64,000 nt of DNA from JAEZDC01 sp036676415 (GCA_036676415.1 JAKFCX010000021.1:226854-290853), one strand, 5' to 3'. Positions 25,578-34,932 are shown, counted from the stretch's first letter. Notes: generated from the sequence alone by a model not told the origin. Made by a program: numbers and translations.

Positions 25578-26576
25578 ATGCAAACTGCAGCAGATATTCA
25601 ACAGCTGAATGAAAAGATCAGCTATGCGGCAACTTTTATAGATAATATCAAAACTGAACTTTCAAAGATCATCGTTGGACAACAGTATATGGTTGACAGG
25701 CTGATGATCGGTCTGCTGAGTAATGGACACGTGTTATTGGAAGGAGTTCCTGGTCTTGCGAAAACGCTTACGATAAAATCGTTGAGCGAAGCTGTTCATG
25801 CAAAATTCAGCCGAATCCAGTTCACCCCTGATCTGCTTCCTGCAGACGTTGTTGGTACGATGATCTACAACCAGCAAAGAGGTGAGTTCATTGTGAGGAA
25901 GGGTCCTGTATTTGCCAATTTTATTTTAGCAGATGAAATAAACCGGGCTCCGGCAAAAGTACAAAGTGCTTTACTGGAAGCAATGCAGGAAAGACAGGTA
26001 ACGATAGGTGAACAAACTTATAAGCTGGATGAACCTTTTCTTGTTCTTGCTACGCAAAATCCGTTGGAGCAGGAAGGAACTTATCCTTTACCGGAAGCCC
26101 AGGTCGACAGGTTTATGCTGAAAGTTGTAGTTGGATATCCTGATAGAAAAGAAGAGCAGATGATCATTCGTCAGCAGGTACAGGGATTGGAATTACCAAA
26201 GATCAACCAGGTAGTAAGTACCTCGGAGATATTGAATGGAAGAAACCTGGTGAAGCAGGTGTATATGGATGAGAAAGTAGAACAGTATATAATAGATATT
26301 GTATTTGCTACCCGTTTTCCTTTAGAGTACGGATTGGGTAAAATGAAAGCATTGATCGCTTATGGTGGTTCACCAAGAGCAAGTATCAATCTGGCGTTAG
26401 CGGCAAAAGCCCATGCATTCATGAATAAACGAGGATTTGTGCTCCCTGATGATATTAAAGCAATAGCAAAAGATGTGTTGAGACATAGAATCGGATTAAC
26501 CTATGAAGCTGAAGCAGAAAATATAAATGCTGAAATGATCGTAGATGAAGTTTTAAAAGCAGTTAATGTTCCTTAA
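25578..26576 (+). CDS. MoxR-family AAA+ ATPase
   Basis: This 332-aa chaperone-like ATPase has Walker A GVPGLAKT, Walker B ILADEINRAP, sensor TQNPLEQEGTYPLPEAQVDRFMLKV and a C-terminal lid. I start at MQTAADIQQL; a longer upstream start at 25536 would overlap the likely promoter region. MoxR proteins act with the VWA proteins encoded next door, usually to assemble or activate complexes. The gene abuts the DUF58 gene (one-base overlap region), so the four genes 25578-29426 form one operon. Confidence 0.93.
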   Translation: MQTAADIQQLNEKISYAATFIDNIKTELSKIIVGQQYMVDRLMIGLLSNGHVLLEGVPGLAKTLTIKSLSEAVHAKFSRIQFTPDLLPADVVGTMIYNQQRGEFIVRKGPVFANFILADEINRAPAKVQSALLEAMQERQVTIGEQTYKLDEPFLVLATQNPLEQEGTYPLPEAQVDRFMLKVVVGYPDRKEEQMIIRQQVQGLELPKINQVVSTSEILNGRNLVKQVYMDEKVEQYIIDIVFATRFPLEYGLGKMKALIAYGGSPRASINLALAAKAHAFMNKRGFVLPDDIKAIAKDVLRHRIGLTYEAEAENINAEMIVDEVLKAVNVP

Positions 26577-27484
26577 TGAAGAAAAAGGAAAACGATATTA
26601 AAACTTCACAATCCATTAGTGATATCCTGAAAAAGGTTAGAACACTTGAAATCCTGAGTAAGAGGCTCACCAATCACCTGTTTACAGGAGAATATCATTC
26701 TGCTTTCAAAGGAAAAGGAATGTCGTTCAAAGAAGTTCGTGAATATACACATGGTGATGATATTCGTTTCATTGACTGGAACGTTTCTGCAAGAATGGGT
26801 CATTCCTACAGCAAAGTATTTGAAGAAGAAAGAGAATTATCTGTGTTCTTTTTGATCGACTCGAGTGCCAGCAGCTTGTTCGGCACCAATGAACAAACCA
26901 AGAAAGAACTCATTACTGAGGTGACAGCAGTGCTTGCTTTCTCAGCCTTGAATAATAATGACAAGACCGGTTTGATTTTTTTCACTAACCAGGTTGAAAA
27001 ATATATTCCATTAGCCAAAGGAAGAGATCATGTATTGTATGCTATCAGGGAAATGATTTCATTCAAACCAAAGAATGAAACAACAGATCTTGTAAAAGCT
27101 TTACAGTTCCTCAACAAGGTTTCAAAACATAAATGCATTGTTTTTATTTTGAGTGATTTTGCAGATGCCGGATATCATGAAGCATTAAGAGTGGCAGCTA
27201 AACGTCATGATGTAATTGGAATACAGGTGTACGATGAGAAAGACGAAAAACTTCCTTCTTTTCCCGGTGGTGGATTGATACAACTGCAAGACCCTGAAAC
27301 AGGAGAGATCGTTTGCCTTGATACAAATGATGTACTTACGAAACATCATTACAATCAACAGTTTCAAAGAATTCTTCAGGATGCGAAGCAAACTTTCAGA
27401 AATGCTGGTGCCGACCTGATGCAAATTTCTACCGGACAGGATTACGTTAAGGCACTTCAACAATTTTTTATCAGGAGAGCATGA
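26576..27484 (+). CDS. DUF58 protein (VWA-like)
   Basis: This 302-aa protein has the DUF58 signature GKGMSFKEVREYTHGDDIRFIDWNVSARMG. A VWA-like fold follows, with a metal-site-like FLIDSSASS. It is cytosolic or membrane-peripheral. It overlaps the neighbours at both ends. In Bat operons it couples MoxR to the membrane VWA proteins. Confidence 0.92.
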   Translation: MKKKENDIKTSQSISDILKKVRTLEILSKRLTNHLFTGEYHSAFKGKGMSFKEVREYTHGDDIRFIDWNVSARMGHSYSKVFEEERELSVFFLIDSSASSLFGTNEQTKKELITEVTAVLAFSALNNNDKTGLIFFTNQVEKYIPLAKGRDHVLYAIREMISFKPKNETTDLVKALQFLNKVSKHKCIVFILSDFADAGYHEALRVAAKRHDVIGIQVYDEKDEKLPSFPGGGLIQLQDPETGEIVCLDTNDVLTKHHYNQQFQRILQDAKQTFRNAGADLMQISTGQDYVKALQQFFIRRA

Positions 27485-28422
27485 GGAAAAGGCAATGGTC
27501 AATGGTCAATGGTGAATTGTCAATGCTTTATATAAAGCTGATTGTCTTTTCGTGTACACTGATGATGTCATTTAATTTGTATGCCCAACAGGTTTCCACC
27601 ATCATCAGTAAAGACAAGATCGTTCTCGGAGAACAGATATCATTACAAATAAAAATAGAAGGCCTAAGTCCTGCATCAATTAAACAGGATTTTGTTTTTC
27701 CCGATTCAATCAATCATTTAGAGATTCTATCCGACTCAGTTCAAACAATAAATACTTCTACCCTTCTATATACCCTAACATTAACTTCATTCGATTCTGG
27801 TTACTGGCAATTACCGGCTTTTGAAATGACCTTGTTTGACGAACGAAAACTTGTTACCGAACCACTTTGGATAACCGTGATGCCTGTTGATGTTTCTACA
27901 ATGGTAGATTATCACGACATAAAAGATATTCTTGAAGTAAAACCAGAAAACAACTGGTGGATCATTGCTGCTATTGTTGCACTGGCACTGGTATCGCTAT
28001 TTGGATTCCTATGGTTTCACAATAACAAGTCTGCAACCCAACAAGCAATTGTGCCTGTTGCTAATCTGGAGAAATTGTACAATTCCTTTCTTCAACATCT
28101 ATCAAAACTGGAAGGGAGCGATCAAAAAGATCGATCATCAATCGTAAATATTTACAAAGAATCTTCAAATGCTATCAGAACATTTATAGATGCCGCTTAT
28201 TTTCAAAACACGGCTCATCTTACTACCGGAGAATACATGCTTAAAGTAAAAGGCAAATTTCCTGACATAGCAACAGAAAACACCTACTTCCAGTTTCTCC
28301 GTTTATCAGATGCAGTAAAGTTTGCAAAGTATATTCCTCCGGCAGAAGAAACAAGAACAATCTTCACAACACTCAGGAATATTGCCAGTGAAGTATATCA
28401 ACAAAACAAAGTGAAGAACTGA
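27481..28422 (+). CDS. BatD-like membrane protein
   Basis: This protein has a signal or anchor helix, a periplasmic beta domain (VSTIISKDKIVLGEQISLQIKIEGL), one transmembrane helix (NWWIIAAIVALALVSLFGFLWF) and a cytosolic helical tail. It resembles the oxygen-tolerance BatD/DUF4381-type proteins. The annotated start at 27481 gives 313 aa, but the first 14 codons are built of GTCAATGG-type repeat. An alternative ATG at 27523 (MLYIKLIVFS) begins exactly at the signal sequence. Either may be used. Confidence 0.8.
   Translation: MRKRQWSMVNGELSMLYIKLIVFSCTLMMSFNLYAQQVSTIISKDKIVLGEQISLQIKIEGLSPASIKQDFVFPDSINHLEILSDSVQTINTSTLLYTLTLTSFDSGYWQLPAFEMTLFDERKLVTEPLWITVMPVDVSTMVDYHDIKDILEVKPENNWWIIAAIVALALVSLFGFLWFHNNKSATQQAIVPVANLEKLYNSFLQHLSKLEGSDQKDRSSIVNIYKESSNAIRTFIDAAYFQNTAHLTTGEYMLKVKGKFPDIATENTYFQFLRLSDAVKFAKYIPPAEETRTIFTTLRNIASEVYQQNKVKN
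27491..27525. repeat. GTCAATGG-type short tandem repeat at a gene start
   Basis: Four imperfect copies of GTCAATG(GT) lie in the first codons of the BatD-like gene and are translated as QWSMVNGELSM if the upstream ATG is used. Confidence 0.75.
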
Positions 28423-29426
28423 TGCTGAAAGAACTTTTCAATATTGAATTTGCTTATCCCTGGGTTTTATTGCTCTTGCTTTTCATTCCGGCAATAATGT
28501 TCTGGTATTTCAGTAATCATGCAAAATCATCTGCTTCCATAAAGATCACCACTACTTATTTTCTGCAACACACCAAAAGCTGGAGAACCAGTTTACGTCA
28601 TCTTCCTTTCTGGTTTCGTTGTTTCGGACTTGCCTGTTTGATAATAGCAATGGCAAGACCACAGGAAACATTTACAGAAGACGAGATAACAGGTGATGGA
28701 ATTGATATCGTAATGTGTTTTGATATCAGTGGCAGCATGACTGAAAAAGATATTCTTCCCAACAGGTTGGAGGCATCAAAAGAAGTTGCACAGGATTTTT
28801 TAAAGAACCGTCGTGGAGACAGGATTGGCATTGTGATCTTCAGCAATCAAAGCTTTACACTCTGTCCTATAACTACAGATCATCAAACTGTAAGTTCACA
28901 GATTAATAATATTGCCAGTGGTTACTTACCTGAAGAGGGAACAGCTATCGGTTCAGGATTGGCAACAAGTGTTGATCGGCTTCGTCATACCGGTTCAAAA
29001 AGTAAGGTAGTAATCCTGTTGACTGATGGAGTTGATTTTGGCGGCATCATTCCTCCGGATATTGCCAAAGACATGGCCAAACTGTATAGTGTAAAGGTGT
29101 ATACAATTGGAATTGGATCAGAAAAAGAAATTGAAGTGCCTGTACAAACTCCGATGGGTACAGTAATGCAAAAAAAGAAACTCGAGTACAACGAAGGTTT
29201 ATTGAAATCACTTGCAGCGGAAACAGGTGGTCAATATTTTCATGCTACCACCAAACAAAACCTGGAGGGAATTTATGAGAGCATTGATAAACTGGAAAAG
29301 TCCAGCGTGAAAGTAACTACCTACAACAGGTTCAAGGATAAATATCATTTGATACTGATGATCGGCATTGCATTCATCATTCTAGAATTGGTATTAAGGC
29401 TCACGGTATTCAAGAAATTCCCGTGA
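28422..29426 (+). CDS. BatA-like VWA membrane protein
   Basis: This 334-aa protein has two N-terminal transmembrane helices (about 13-30 and 60-78), a von Willebrand A domain with a complete MIDAS motif (DISGS at 101-105, TDG loop in VVILLTDGVDF), and a C-terminal anchor helix. This is the layout of BatA. A second VWA gene (BatB) and TPR gene (BatC), usual in complete Bat operons, are missing: the next gene is on the other strand. Confidence 0.92.
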   Translation: MLKELFNIEFAYPWVLLLLLFIPAIMFWYFSNHAKSSASIKITTTYFLQHTKSWRTSLRHLPFWFRCFGLACLIIAMARPQETFTEDEITGDGIDIVMCFDISGSMTEKDILPNRLEASKEVAQDFLKNRRGDRIGIVIFSNQSFTLCPITTDHQTVSSQINNIASGYLPEEGTAIGSGLATSVDRLRHTGSKSKVVILLTDGVDFGGIIPPDIAKDMAKLYSVKVYTIGIGSEKEIEVPVQTPMGTVMQKKKLEYNEGLLKSLAAETGGQYFHATTKQNLEGIYESIDKLEKSSVKVTTYNRFKDKYHLILMIGIAFIILELVLRLTVFKKFP

Positions 29427-29431
29427 GCCTT
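29396..29431. terminator. Perfect 11-bp inverted repeat at the end of the VWA gene
   Basis: Arms AAGGCTCACGG and CCGTGAGCCTT are separated by 14 nt and overlap the stop codon. There is no T-run, so a terminator role is uncertain, but the position between convergent genes fits. Confidence 0.45.
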
Positions 29432-29436
29432 ATCCA

Positions 29437-30153
29437 TTATTTACTTCCTACTGTCAACAATTCTACATCAAAGATCAATACTGAACCCGGAGGAATATTT
29501 GAACCGGGAGGAGAATAATTTCCATAAGCAAGATCTGCTGGAATAAATAATTTCCACCTGCTGCCCTGTTTCATTAATTGCAAAGCTTCTGTCCAGCCTT
29601 TAATTACACCACCAACTGTAAATTGAGCAGGCTCACCACGATCAACAGAACTGTCGAAAATAGTTCCATCGATCAATGTACCGGTATAATGTACACTAAC
29701 AGTGTCAGCAATAGTCGGCATAGCACCAGATCCTTCACGGATCACCTGGTATTGCATTCCACTAGGCAATATTTTTACACCTGGCTTTGATTTATTCGAT
29801 GCAAGAAAAGTCTCACCTGCTTTCCTGTTTACATTGGCTTTTTCAGCCATCAGTTTATTGATGTAATTATTTAAAACAAAGTTTGCCTGGTCAGGTGTGA
29901 GTACAATATTTTTATTCTTCAGCACATCATTCACACCAGTCATAACAGCTGAAGTATTAAGAGTGGTAACACCAAATTCTTTATACTGTAACGCAATGCT
30001 CATTCCAACAGCATAGCTGAAAGAATCCAGTGAATTTTTTAAAACAGGTTGTGTTGGTTTCGGTGTTGGCTTTTTTACCGGCTTTTTTGTTGTTTGTGCC
30101 GTTGATGCATATCCGTACATCCCTAATAATGCTAGCAAGAAAAATCTTTTCAT
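29437..30153 (-). CDS. FKBP-type peptidyl-prolyl cis-trans isomerase
   Basis: This 238-aa protein has a signal peptide, a Lys/Pro/Thr-rich linker (KKPVKKPTPKPTQ), an FKBP N-terminal dimerisation-like domain (residues 35-115), and a C-terminal FKBP domain. The FKBP domain carries VSVHYTGTLIDGTIFDSS, VIKGWTEALQLMKQGSRWKLFIPADLAYG and VLIFDVELL. It catalyses proline isomerisation during folding in the periplasm, as FkpA or Mip do. Confidence 0.93.
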   Translation of the reverse strand: MKRFFLLALLGMYGYASTAQTTKKPVKKPTPKPTQPVLKNSLDSFSYAVGMSIALQYKEFGVTTLNTSAVMTGVNDVLKNKNIVLTPDQANFVLNNYINKLMAEKANVNRKAGETFLASNKSKPGVKILPSGMQYQVIREGSGAMPTIADTVSVHYTGTLIDGTIFDSSVDRGEPAQFTVGGVIKGWTEALQLMKQGSRWKLFIPADLAYGNYSPPGSNIPPGSVLIFDVELLTVGSK

Positions 30154-30237
30154 GAATAAACTTTAGTGTTCAAAAATAAGTATTCGGCTAAAGTAGAAAT
30201 GTGAAATTATGAAACAGGCAAGTGTGCTGCTATGAAG

Positions 30238-30262
30238 CTTTACTTGCGCCGCACTCTTGTAC
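30238..30262 (-). repeat. Dispersed 24-bp repeat, variant B, copy 8 (left end of pair 2)
   Basis: The minus strand reads GTACAAGAGTGCGGCG then CAAGTAAAG. It faces copy 9 across 123 bp, in the 287-bp gap between the FKBP and M23 genes. Confidence 0.87.
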
Positions 30263-30283
30263 AATTGTAACCATTTGCATCTT

Positions 30284-30367
30284 TTCAAACCACGGAGTCA
30301 CGGTGACACAGCGATTCACCGGGTTTGCACTGTGCTTCTAAGTGTCCTTGTGTCTCTGTGGTTCAAA
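30284..30367. repeat. Imperfect hairpin core of pair 2 (ACCACGGAG type)
   Basis: The left arm (TTCAAACCACGGAGTCAC, GGTGACAC) pairs imperfectly with the right arm (GTGTCCTTGTGTCTCTG, TGGTTCAAA). From memory this is a common interspersed repeat of Bacteroidota genomes. It is unlike the core of pair 1. Confidence 0.75.
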
Positions 30368-30385
30368 TGTTCAATAAAGTACTGT

Positions 30386-30409
30386 GTACAAGTGAGTGAC
30401 ACAACGAAG
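30386..30409 (+). repeat. Dispersed 24-bp repeat, variant A, copy 9 (right end of pair 2)
   Basis: It reads GTACAAGTGAGTGACACAAC then GAAG, with a TAGCTGG tail near 30423-30429. Confidence 0.9.
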
Positions 30410-30440
30410 ATGACACAGGTATGTAGCTGGTTAACTAAAA

Positions 30441-31163
30441 TCACTTAACATATTTCATCATCTGCAAAATGATATCAGGATCGGGAGAGTTGGTAAGATA
30501 CTTTTCTCTTTCACTGTATTTGCAAACACCTGGATAATCACCTTCACGATAGCCCATATCTAAAATGACCTGGAAATGCAGATGTGGTGGCCAGTGACCA
30601 TTTTCTTTTGGCAAACCAAAACTTCCTATCTGTTGTCCACGATTGATGTACTGACCTTCGGTTGCTTTTTCAATATCTGCCAAAGCAAGATGACCGTATA
30701 ATGTATAAAATGGGAACCCATCAAGCTGGTGTGAAACAATAAGTGTGGCACCATAATCACCATAATGATCGTTGAAAGCAAAGCTGTGTATCATACCACC
30801 TAACGGTGCAAAAACAGGTGTACCGGCTTTACCCCAGATATCAGTCCCAAGATGTAAACGTCTGGGTTCTTCATACATATCAGCCGAATCAAATATTTTG
30901 CTACGACTATATACAGTTCTTAATTCACCATAACCACCAATACCGTAAGTGGCTCCGGAATCTTCCAGAAGATCTTCAACGTATTCAGAGAATCGTTCGG
31001 TATCGTCAAATATTTCTGAAGTAAGTGTTGCATTGGTGGAAGTGAAATCCATTAGCAACAATTTATCTGTTGATGCATCAAATGGAACAACAGGATAGAA
31101 AGAGGGTTGATTTTTCTTCAACACATGAATAACATCTTTCGCATCGATCATCGGATCTTTCAT
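30441..31163 (-). CDS. M23 family peptidase (LytM-like), no signal peptide
   Basis: This 240-aa protein carries the zinc peptidase motifs HLGTDIWGKAGTPVFAPLGG (HxxxD) and WPPHLHFQV (HxH). M23 enzymes cut peptide cross-links of peptidoglycan. Here there is no signal sequence, and a 70-residue N-terminal region of unknown fold precedes the catalytic domain, so an intracellular or unusual substrate is possible. It is cotranscribed with the upstream GNAT gene (14-bp spacing). Confidence 0.85.
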   Translation of the reverse strand: MKDPMIDAKDVIHVLKKNQPSFYPVVPFDASTDKLLLMDFTSTNATLTSEIFDDTERFSEYVEDLLEDSGATYGIGGYGELRTVYSRSKIFDSADMYEEPRRLHLGTDIWGKAGTPVFAPLGGMIHSFAFNDHYGDYGATLIVSHQLDGFPFYTLYGHLALADIEKATEGQYINRGQQIGSFGLPKENGHWPPHLHFQVILDMGYREGDYPGVCKYSEREKYLTNSPDPDIILQMMKYVK

Positions 31164-31177
31164 ACACTAAAGTTAGT

Positions 31178-31681
31178 TTATTGATTTACTAACTCAAAGG
31201 TTTTAACAGGACAGCTATCTATCACTTCTTCTCTCAAAAAGTTCATCCTGCATTTTTCGATCACTTTCAATGAAGCTATGTTATCAATATGTGCCCTGGC
31301 AATGATCTTTTGAACTTCCAGGTGTTCAAAAGCATAACTGATACATGTACTGGCAGCTTCACTGGCATAACCTTGTCCCCAGTATTTCTTTTTGAAACGA
31401 TAGCCGAGATCTATTTCATTACTTTCAGCCAGGTATTTTAATCCGCACCATCCAATAAATTCGTTGGTATATTTCAAAAAAACGGCCCAGCGGCCAAGTC
31501 CTGATTTGTATTGTGGAATAATAATATCACGCAGCACCTGGGGTGCATTTTCCATTGTGGTTGCAGGTTCATGAACATATTTTACTACCTCTGGATCACT
31601 GTTCAGGTCATAGATCAGTTCAGCATCATCTAATGTAAATTGCCGGAAGAGCAATCGCTTCGACTGGAAAAGAATCGTCAT
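31178..31681 (-). CDS. RimJ/RimL-like GNAT N-acetyltransferase
   Basis: This 167-aa enzyme begins with SKRLLFRQFTLDDAELIYDLNSDPEVVKYV, the usual start of this acetyltransferase group. It has the acetyl-CoA motif KKKYWGQGYASEAASTCISYAF and ends with ASLKVIEKCRMNFLREE. Substrates of the family are ribosomal protein N-termini or small amines. It is flanked by leuS (26 bp upstream) and the M23 gene. Confidence 0.87.
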   Translation of the reverse strand: MTILFQSKRLLFRQFTLDDAELIYDLNSDPEVVKYVHEPATTMENAPQVLRDIIIPQYKSGLGRWAVFLKYTNEFIGWCGLKYLAESNEIDLGYRFKKKYWGQGYASEAASTCISYAFEHLEVQKIIARAHIDNIASLKVIEKCRMNFLREEVIDSCPVKTFELVNQ

Positions 31682-31706
31682 AAGAGGCAGTCAATTGTTG
31701 TAATAA

Positions 31707-34700
31707 CTAAACTACAACATTTACCATTTTCCCCTTCACAAAGATGAATTTTCTAATCTCCTTGCCTTCTACCCATTTTTGAATTACTTCATTGGCCAAT
31801 ACCAGCTTTTCTACTTCAGCTTGTTCTGCATCCAATGAAATATTGATGGTTGTTCTGAGTTTACCATTGATGGAAACAGGATATTCTTTCGAAGATTCAA
31901 CAACATATTTTGCTTCGAACACAGGATAGCTGGCATCTAACACACTTCCATTATTCTCCAAAGCACTCCAGAGTTCTTCAGCAATATGTGGAGCATAAGG
32001 AGTAAGTAAAATCACCACCTGCTCCAGTATTTCTTTCTTGTAACATTTCAGGTCGTGCAGTTCATTGGCACAAACCATGAAAGCTGCTACTGCAGTATTG
32101 AAAGAAAAGCGTTCGGTATCATCTTCTATCTTCCTGATGGTCTTGTGTAAGACTTTTAATTCTTGTGGTGTGGCTTTTTCGTTGTTCCAGACTTTTCCTT
32201 TTAGTTCATCAAAAAATAAACGCCATAGTTTTTTGAGGAAACGATGCACACCTTCAATTCCTTTGGTGTCCCAGGGTTTGCTTTGATCTATAGGGCCAAG
32301 GAACATTTCGTACATACGGAAAGTGTCTGCACCGTATTTGTTTACGAGATCGTCTGGGTTAACGGTGTTGAATTTAGACTTGGACATCTTTTCAACTTCT
32401 GAACCGCAGATGTATTCACTTTTACCTTCATACTTTATTTCAGGTAATGAAACCGATCCATCTTCCATTAAGAAAACCGCGTTATTGAAATCGGGTTTCC
32501 ATTTTCGGAAAGCTTCAATATCTAGAGTAACTCCGTCGACTAAATTTACATCAACATGAAGTTCGGATAGACCTAATGTAACTTGACCATGTTTTTCTAT
32601 GTATTGTTTATTCCAGCCATGTTTTTTATATAGTTCTTCTAAGTAAACCATTGGATTTAAAAGAAAGCTGGTCATTTTAGAATAATGAGATAATGAAACA
32701 AAAGCTGGCGTCGAGCCGTTTTCATCATCAACTGGTTTATTGTCTTTCACGGGTACAGGTATGATTCTATACACAAACCTCGAACTACCTTGTATCATTC
32801 CTTGGTTCACCAACTTCTTATACGGCTCATCATGCCCAATCAATCCAAGATCATACAAACACTTCGTCCACATCCTGCTGTACAATAAATGACCAACAGC
32901 ATGTTCTGTTCCACCGATATAAATGTCTACCTGGTTCCAGTAGTCTGCAATTTTTCTGTTGCAGAACGTTTCATCATTATGTGGGTCCATGTAACGAAGA
33001 AAGTACCATGAACTTCCTGCATAGCCTGGCATTGTATTGGTCTCAAGTTGACGATCAGTCCATGAATCAATATTTGCTAAAGGACCTTCACCTTCAGGAC
33101 CTGGAGAATATGAATCTACTTTTGGTAGTTCTAATGGCAATTCACTTTCATCTAAGGGATAAGCAATTCCATTCTTCCAAACAATCGGAAACGGTTCACC
33201 CCAGTAACGCTGACGAGAGAATGCAGCATCCCTCATTTTATAATTCGTCTTTCTTTCGCCAATACCGAATTCCTCCAACTTACTAATTACTACCTCTATG
33301 GCATCTTTCATCACCATGCCATTCAAAAAATCACTGTTGCTGAGTTTTGCATCTTTGGTTGGATTGGCTTCTTCTCCATTGTATGCATCACCAATAATAT
33401 TCGTGATAGGAATGTTGAAGTGATTCGCAAACTTGTGATCTCTTTCATCACCACAAGGCACAGCCATGATGGCTCCTGTTCCGTAACCGGCCAATACATA
33501 TTCTGAGATCCAGATCGGAATTCTTTTACCGTTGAAAGGATTACTTGCATACGATCCTGTGAACACACCACTGATCTTTTTCTCAGCCATTCTTTCTCTT
33601 TCGCTACGGCTCTTTACATAAGTAATGTAATCTTCAACAGCTTGTTTTTGTTCAGCAGTTGTTATTTGTTCTACCAGTTCATGTTCAGGAGCAATGACCA
33701 TGAAGTCAACTCCGAAAATGGTGTCGGGACGAGTGGTATATACACGAAGTGGCAAATCAAGCAGACTTTCTTCAATAGTTATGCTTTCCGTATCGTAAAC
33801 ATTACCTTCTTCGTCTGTATGCTGATCTATTATTTCTGACTCCTCATTTTCCTCACCAATTAAAACCAAAAAATCAATCTCAGCACCACTACTCTTGCCT
33901 ATCCAGTTACTCTGCATGTCTTTCATTGCCTCACTGAAATCAACTGTCTCCAACCCTTGCAACAAACGATCAGCGTATTCTGTTATTCTCAAATACCACT
34001 GACGCAGTTTTTTCTTTACTACAGGATGCCCACCTCTTTCACTTACACCGTTCACTACTTCATCATTAGCCAAAACAGTTCCCAAAGCCTCACACCAGTT
34101 CACTTCTCCATATCCACAATAGGCAATTCGGTAATGCATTAATATATCGTGCTGCTCTTTTTCAGAAAAAGCCTTCCATTGTGAAGATGAGAACTGAATT
34201 GTATTATCACCAGGACAAGAATGGTTGATATTTCCTTCCGTTTCGAAAATATTGATCAAGCCATCTATGGATTCAGCTTTGTTATTCTTCCTGTTATACC
34301 AGCTTTTAAAAAGTTGCAGGAAGATCCATTGTGTCCATTTATAGTAACGAGGCTCAGAAGTATTTACCTCACGGTCCCAATCGTAACAAAAACCAATATT
34401 GTCTAACTGCTTTTTAAAATTGTCAATATTGGTAGCAGTAGAAACAGCAGGATGAATGCCATGTTCAATGGCATATTGTTCAGCCGGCAAACCAAAAGCA
34501 TCAAAGCCCATTGGATGCAACACATTAAACCCTTTGAGCCTTTTGTACCTGGAATAAATATCAGAAGCAATATATCCTAACGGGTGACCAACATGTAAAC
34601 CTGCACCACTTGGATAAGGAAACATATCCAGCACATAACACTTAGGCCTGGAAAAATCATTACTTACTTTATAAGCATTCGTTTCTTTCCAGCGCTGCTG

Positions 34701-34736
34701 CCATTTCTTTTCTATTTCCCTGAAGTTGTATTCCAT
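31707..34736 (-). CDS. leuS: Leucyl-tRNA synthetase
   Basis: This 1009-aa class I synthetase charges tRNA-Leu. It has the HIGH-type motif (HVGHPLGY, about residues 46-53) and KMSKS at about residue 783. The editing domain lies between, with the TTRPDT-type motif (YTTRPDTIFG), and the C-terminal anticodon-binding part ends with a KGKMVNVVV tail. The protein is longer than the E. coli enzyme; several insertions, including one around residues 140-210 (NNKAESIDGLINIF), are in frame and look genuine. Confidence 0.97.
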   Translation of the reverse strand: MEYNFREIEKKWQQRWKETNAYKVSNDFSRPKCYVLDMFPYPSGAGLHVGHPLGYIASDIYSRYKRLKGFNVLHPMGFDAFGLPAEQYAIEHGIHPAVSTATNIDNFKKQLDNIGFCYDWDREVNTSEPRYYKWTQWIFLQLFKSWYNRKNNKAESIDGLINIFETEGNINHSCPGDNTIQFSSSQWKAFSEKEQHDILMHYRIAYCGYGEVNWCEALGTVLANDEVVNGVSERGGHPVVKKKLRQWYLRITEYADRLLQGLETVDFSEAMKDMQSNWIGKSSGAEIDFLVLIGEENEESEIIDQHTDEEGNVYDTESITIEESLLDLPLRVYTTRPDTIFGVDFMVIAPEHELVEQITTAEQKQAVEDYITYVKSRSERERMAEKKISGVFTGSYASNPFNGKRIPIWISEYVLAGYGTGAIMAVPCGDERDHKFANHFNIPITNIIGDAYNGEEANPTKDAKLSNSDFLNGMVMKDAIEVVISKLEEFGIGERKTNYKMRDAAFSRQRYWGEPFPIVWKNGIAYPLDESELPLELPKVDSYSPGPEGEGPLANIDSWTDRQLETNTMPGYAGSSWYFLRYMDPHNDETFCNRKIADYWNQVDIYIGGTEHAVGHLLYSRMWTKCLYDLGLIGHDEPYKKLVNQGMIQGSSRFVYRIIPVPVKDNKPVDDENGSTPAFVSLSHYSKMTSFLLNPMVYLEELYKKHGWNKQYIEKHGQVTLGLSELHVDVNLVDGVTLDIEAFRKWKPDFNNAVFLMEDGSVSLPEIKYEGKSEYICGSEVEKMSKSKFNTVNPDDLVNKYGADTFRMYEMFLGPIDQSKPWDTKGIEGVHRFLKKLWRLFFDELKGKVWNNEKATPQELKVLHKTIRKIEDDTERFSFNTAVAAFMVCANELHDLKCYKKEILEQVVILLTPYAPHIAEELWSALENNGSVLDASYPVFEAKYVVESSKEYPVSINGKLRTTINISLDAEQAEVEKLVLANEVIQKWVEGKEIRKFIFVKGKMVNVVV

Positions 34737-34773
34737 GCTATCTCTGATGTACGATTTATGATGGCTGATTATG

Positions 34774-34824
34774 TTACCTGCTTTTGTTTTTCATGGCATC
34801 GTCTGTTGCGTCGCACACTTGTAC
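34774..34824 (-). repeat. Dispersed 24-bp repeat, variant B, copy 10 (left end of pair 3)
   Basis: The minus strand reads GTACAAGTGTGCGACGCAAC then AGAC, followed by the extended tail TGCCATGAAAAACAAAAGC then AGGTA, nearly the same as in copy 4. The gene-free region 34737-35131 contains this pair, its core, and the ftsX promoter. Confidence 0.88.
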
Positions 34825-34826
34825 AT

Positions 34827-34911
34827 TTGGAACACAGATGACGCAGATATAGCGGATAAAAGCTGATAATCTGTGTTGATCATGATCATCAGCGTTATCA
34901 GCGTTCCCATC
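34827..34911. repeat. Hairpin core of pair 3 (ACACAGATGACGCAG type)
   Basis: AACACAGAT (34831-34839) and ATCTGTGTT (34869-34877) form a perfect 9-bp inverted repeat, followed by TGATCATGATCA and a duplicated TCAGCGTT(A/C). From memory this is another typical Bacteroidota interspersed repeat. It is unrelated in sequence to the cores of pairs 1 and 2. Confidence 0.72.
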
Positions 34912-34932
34912 CTGTCGAATGAAGTTCAGAAC

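Noticed and set aside
29396..29431. Certain Rho-independent terminator
   Set aside because: The 11-bp inverted repeat is perfect, but there is no T-run on either strand, so it is kept at low confidence.
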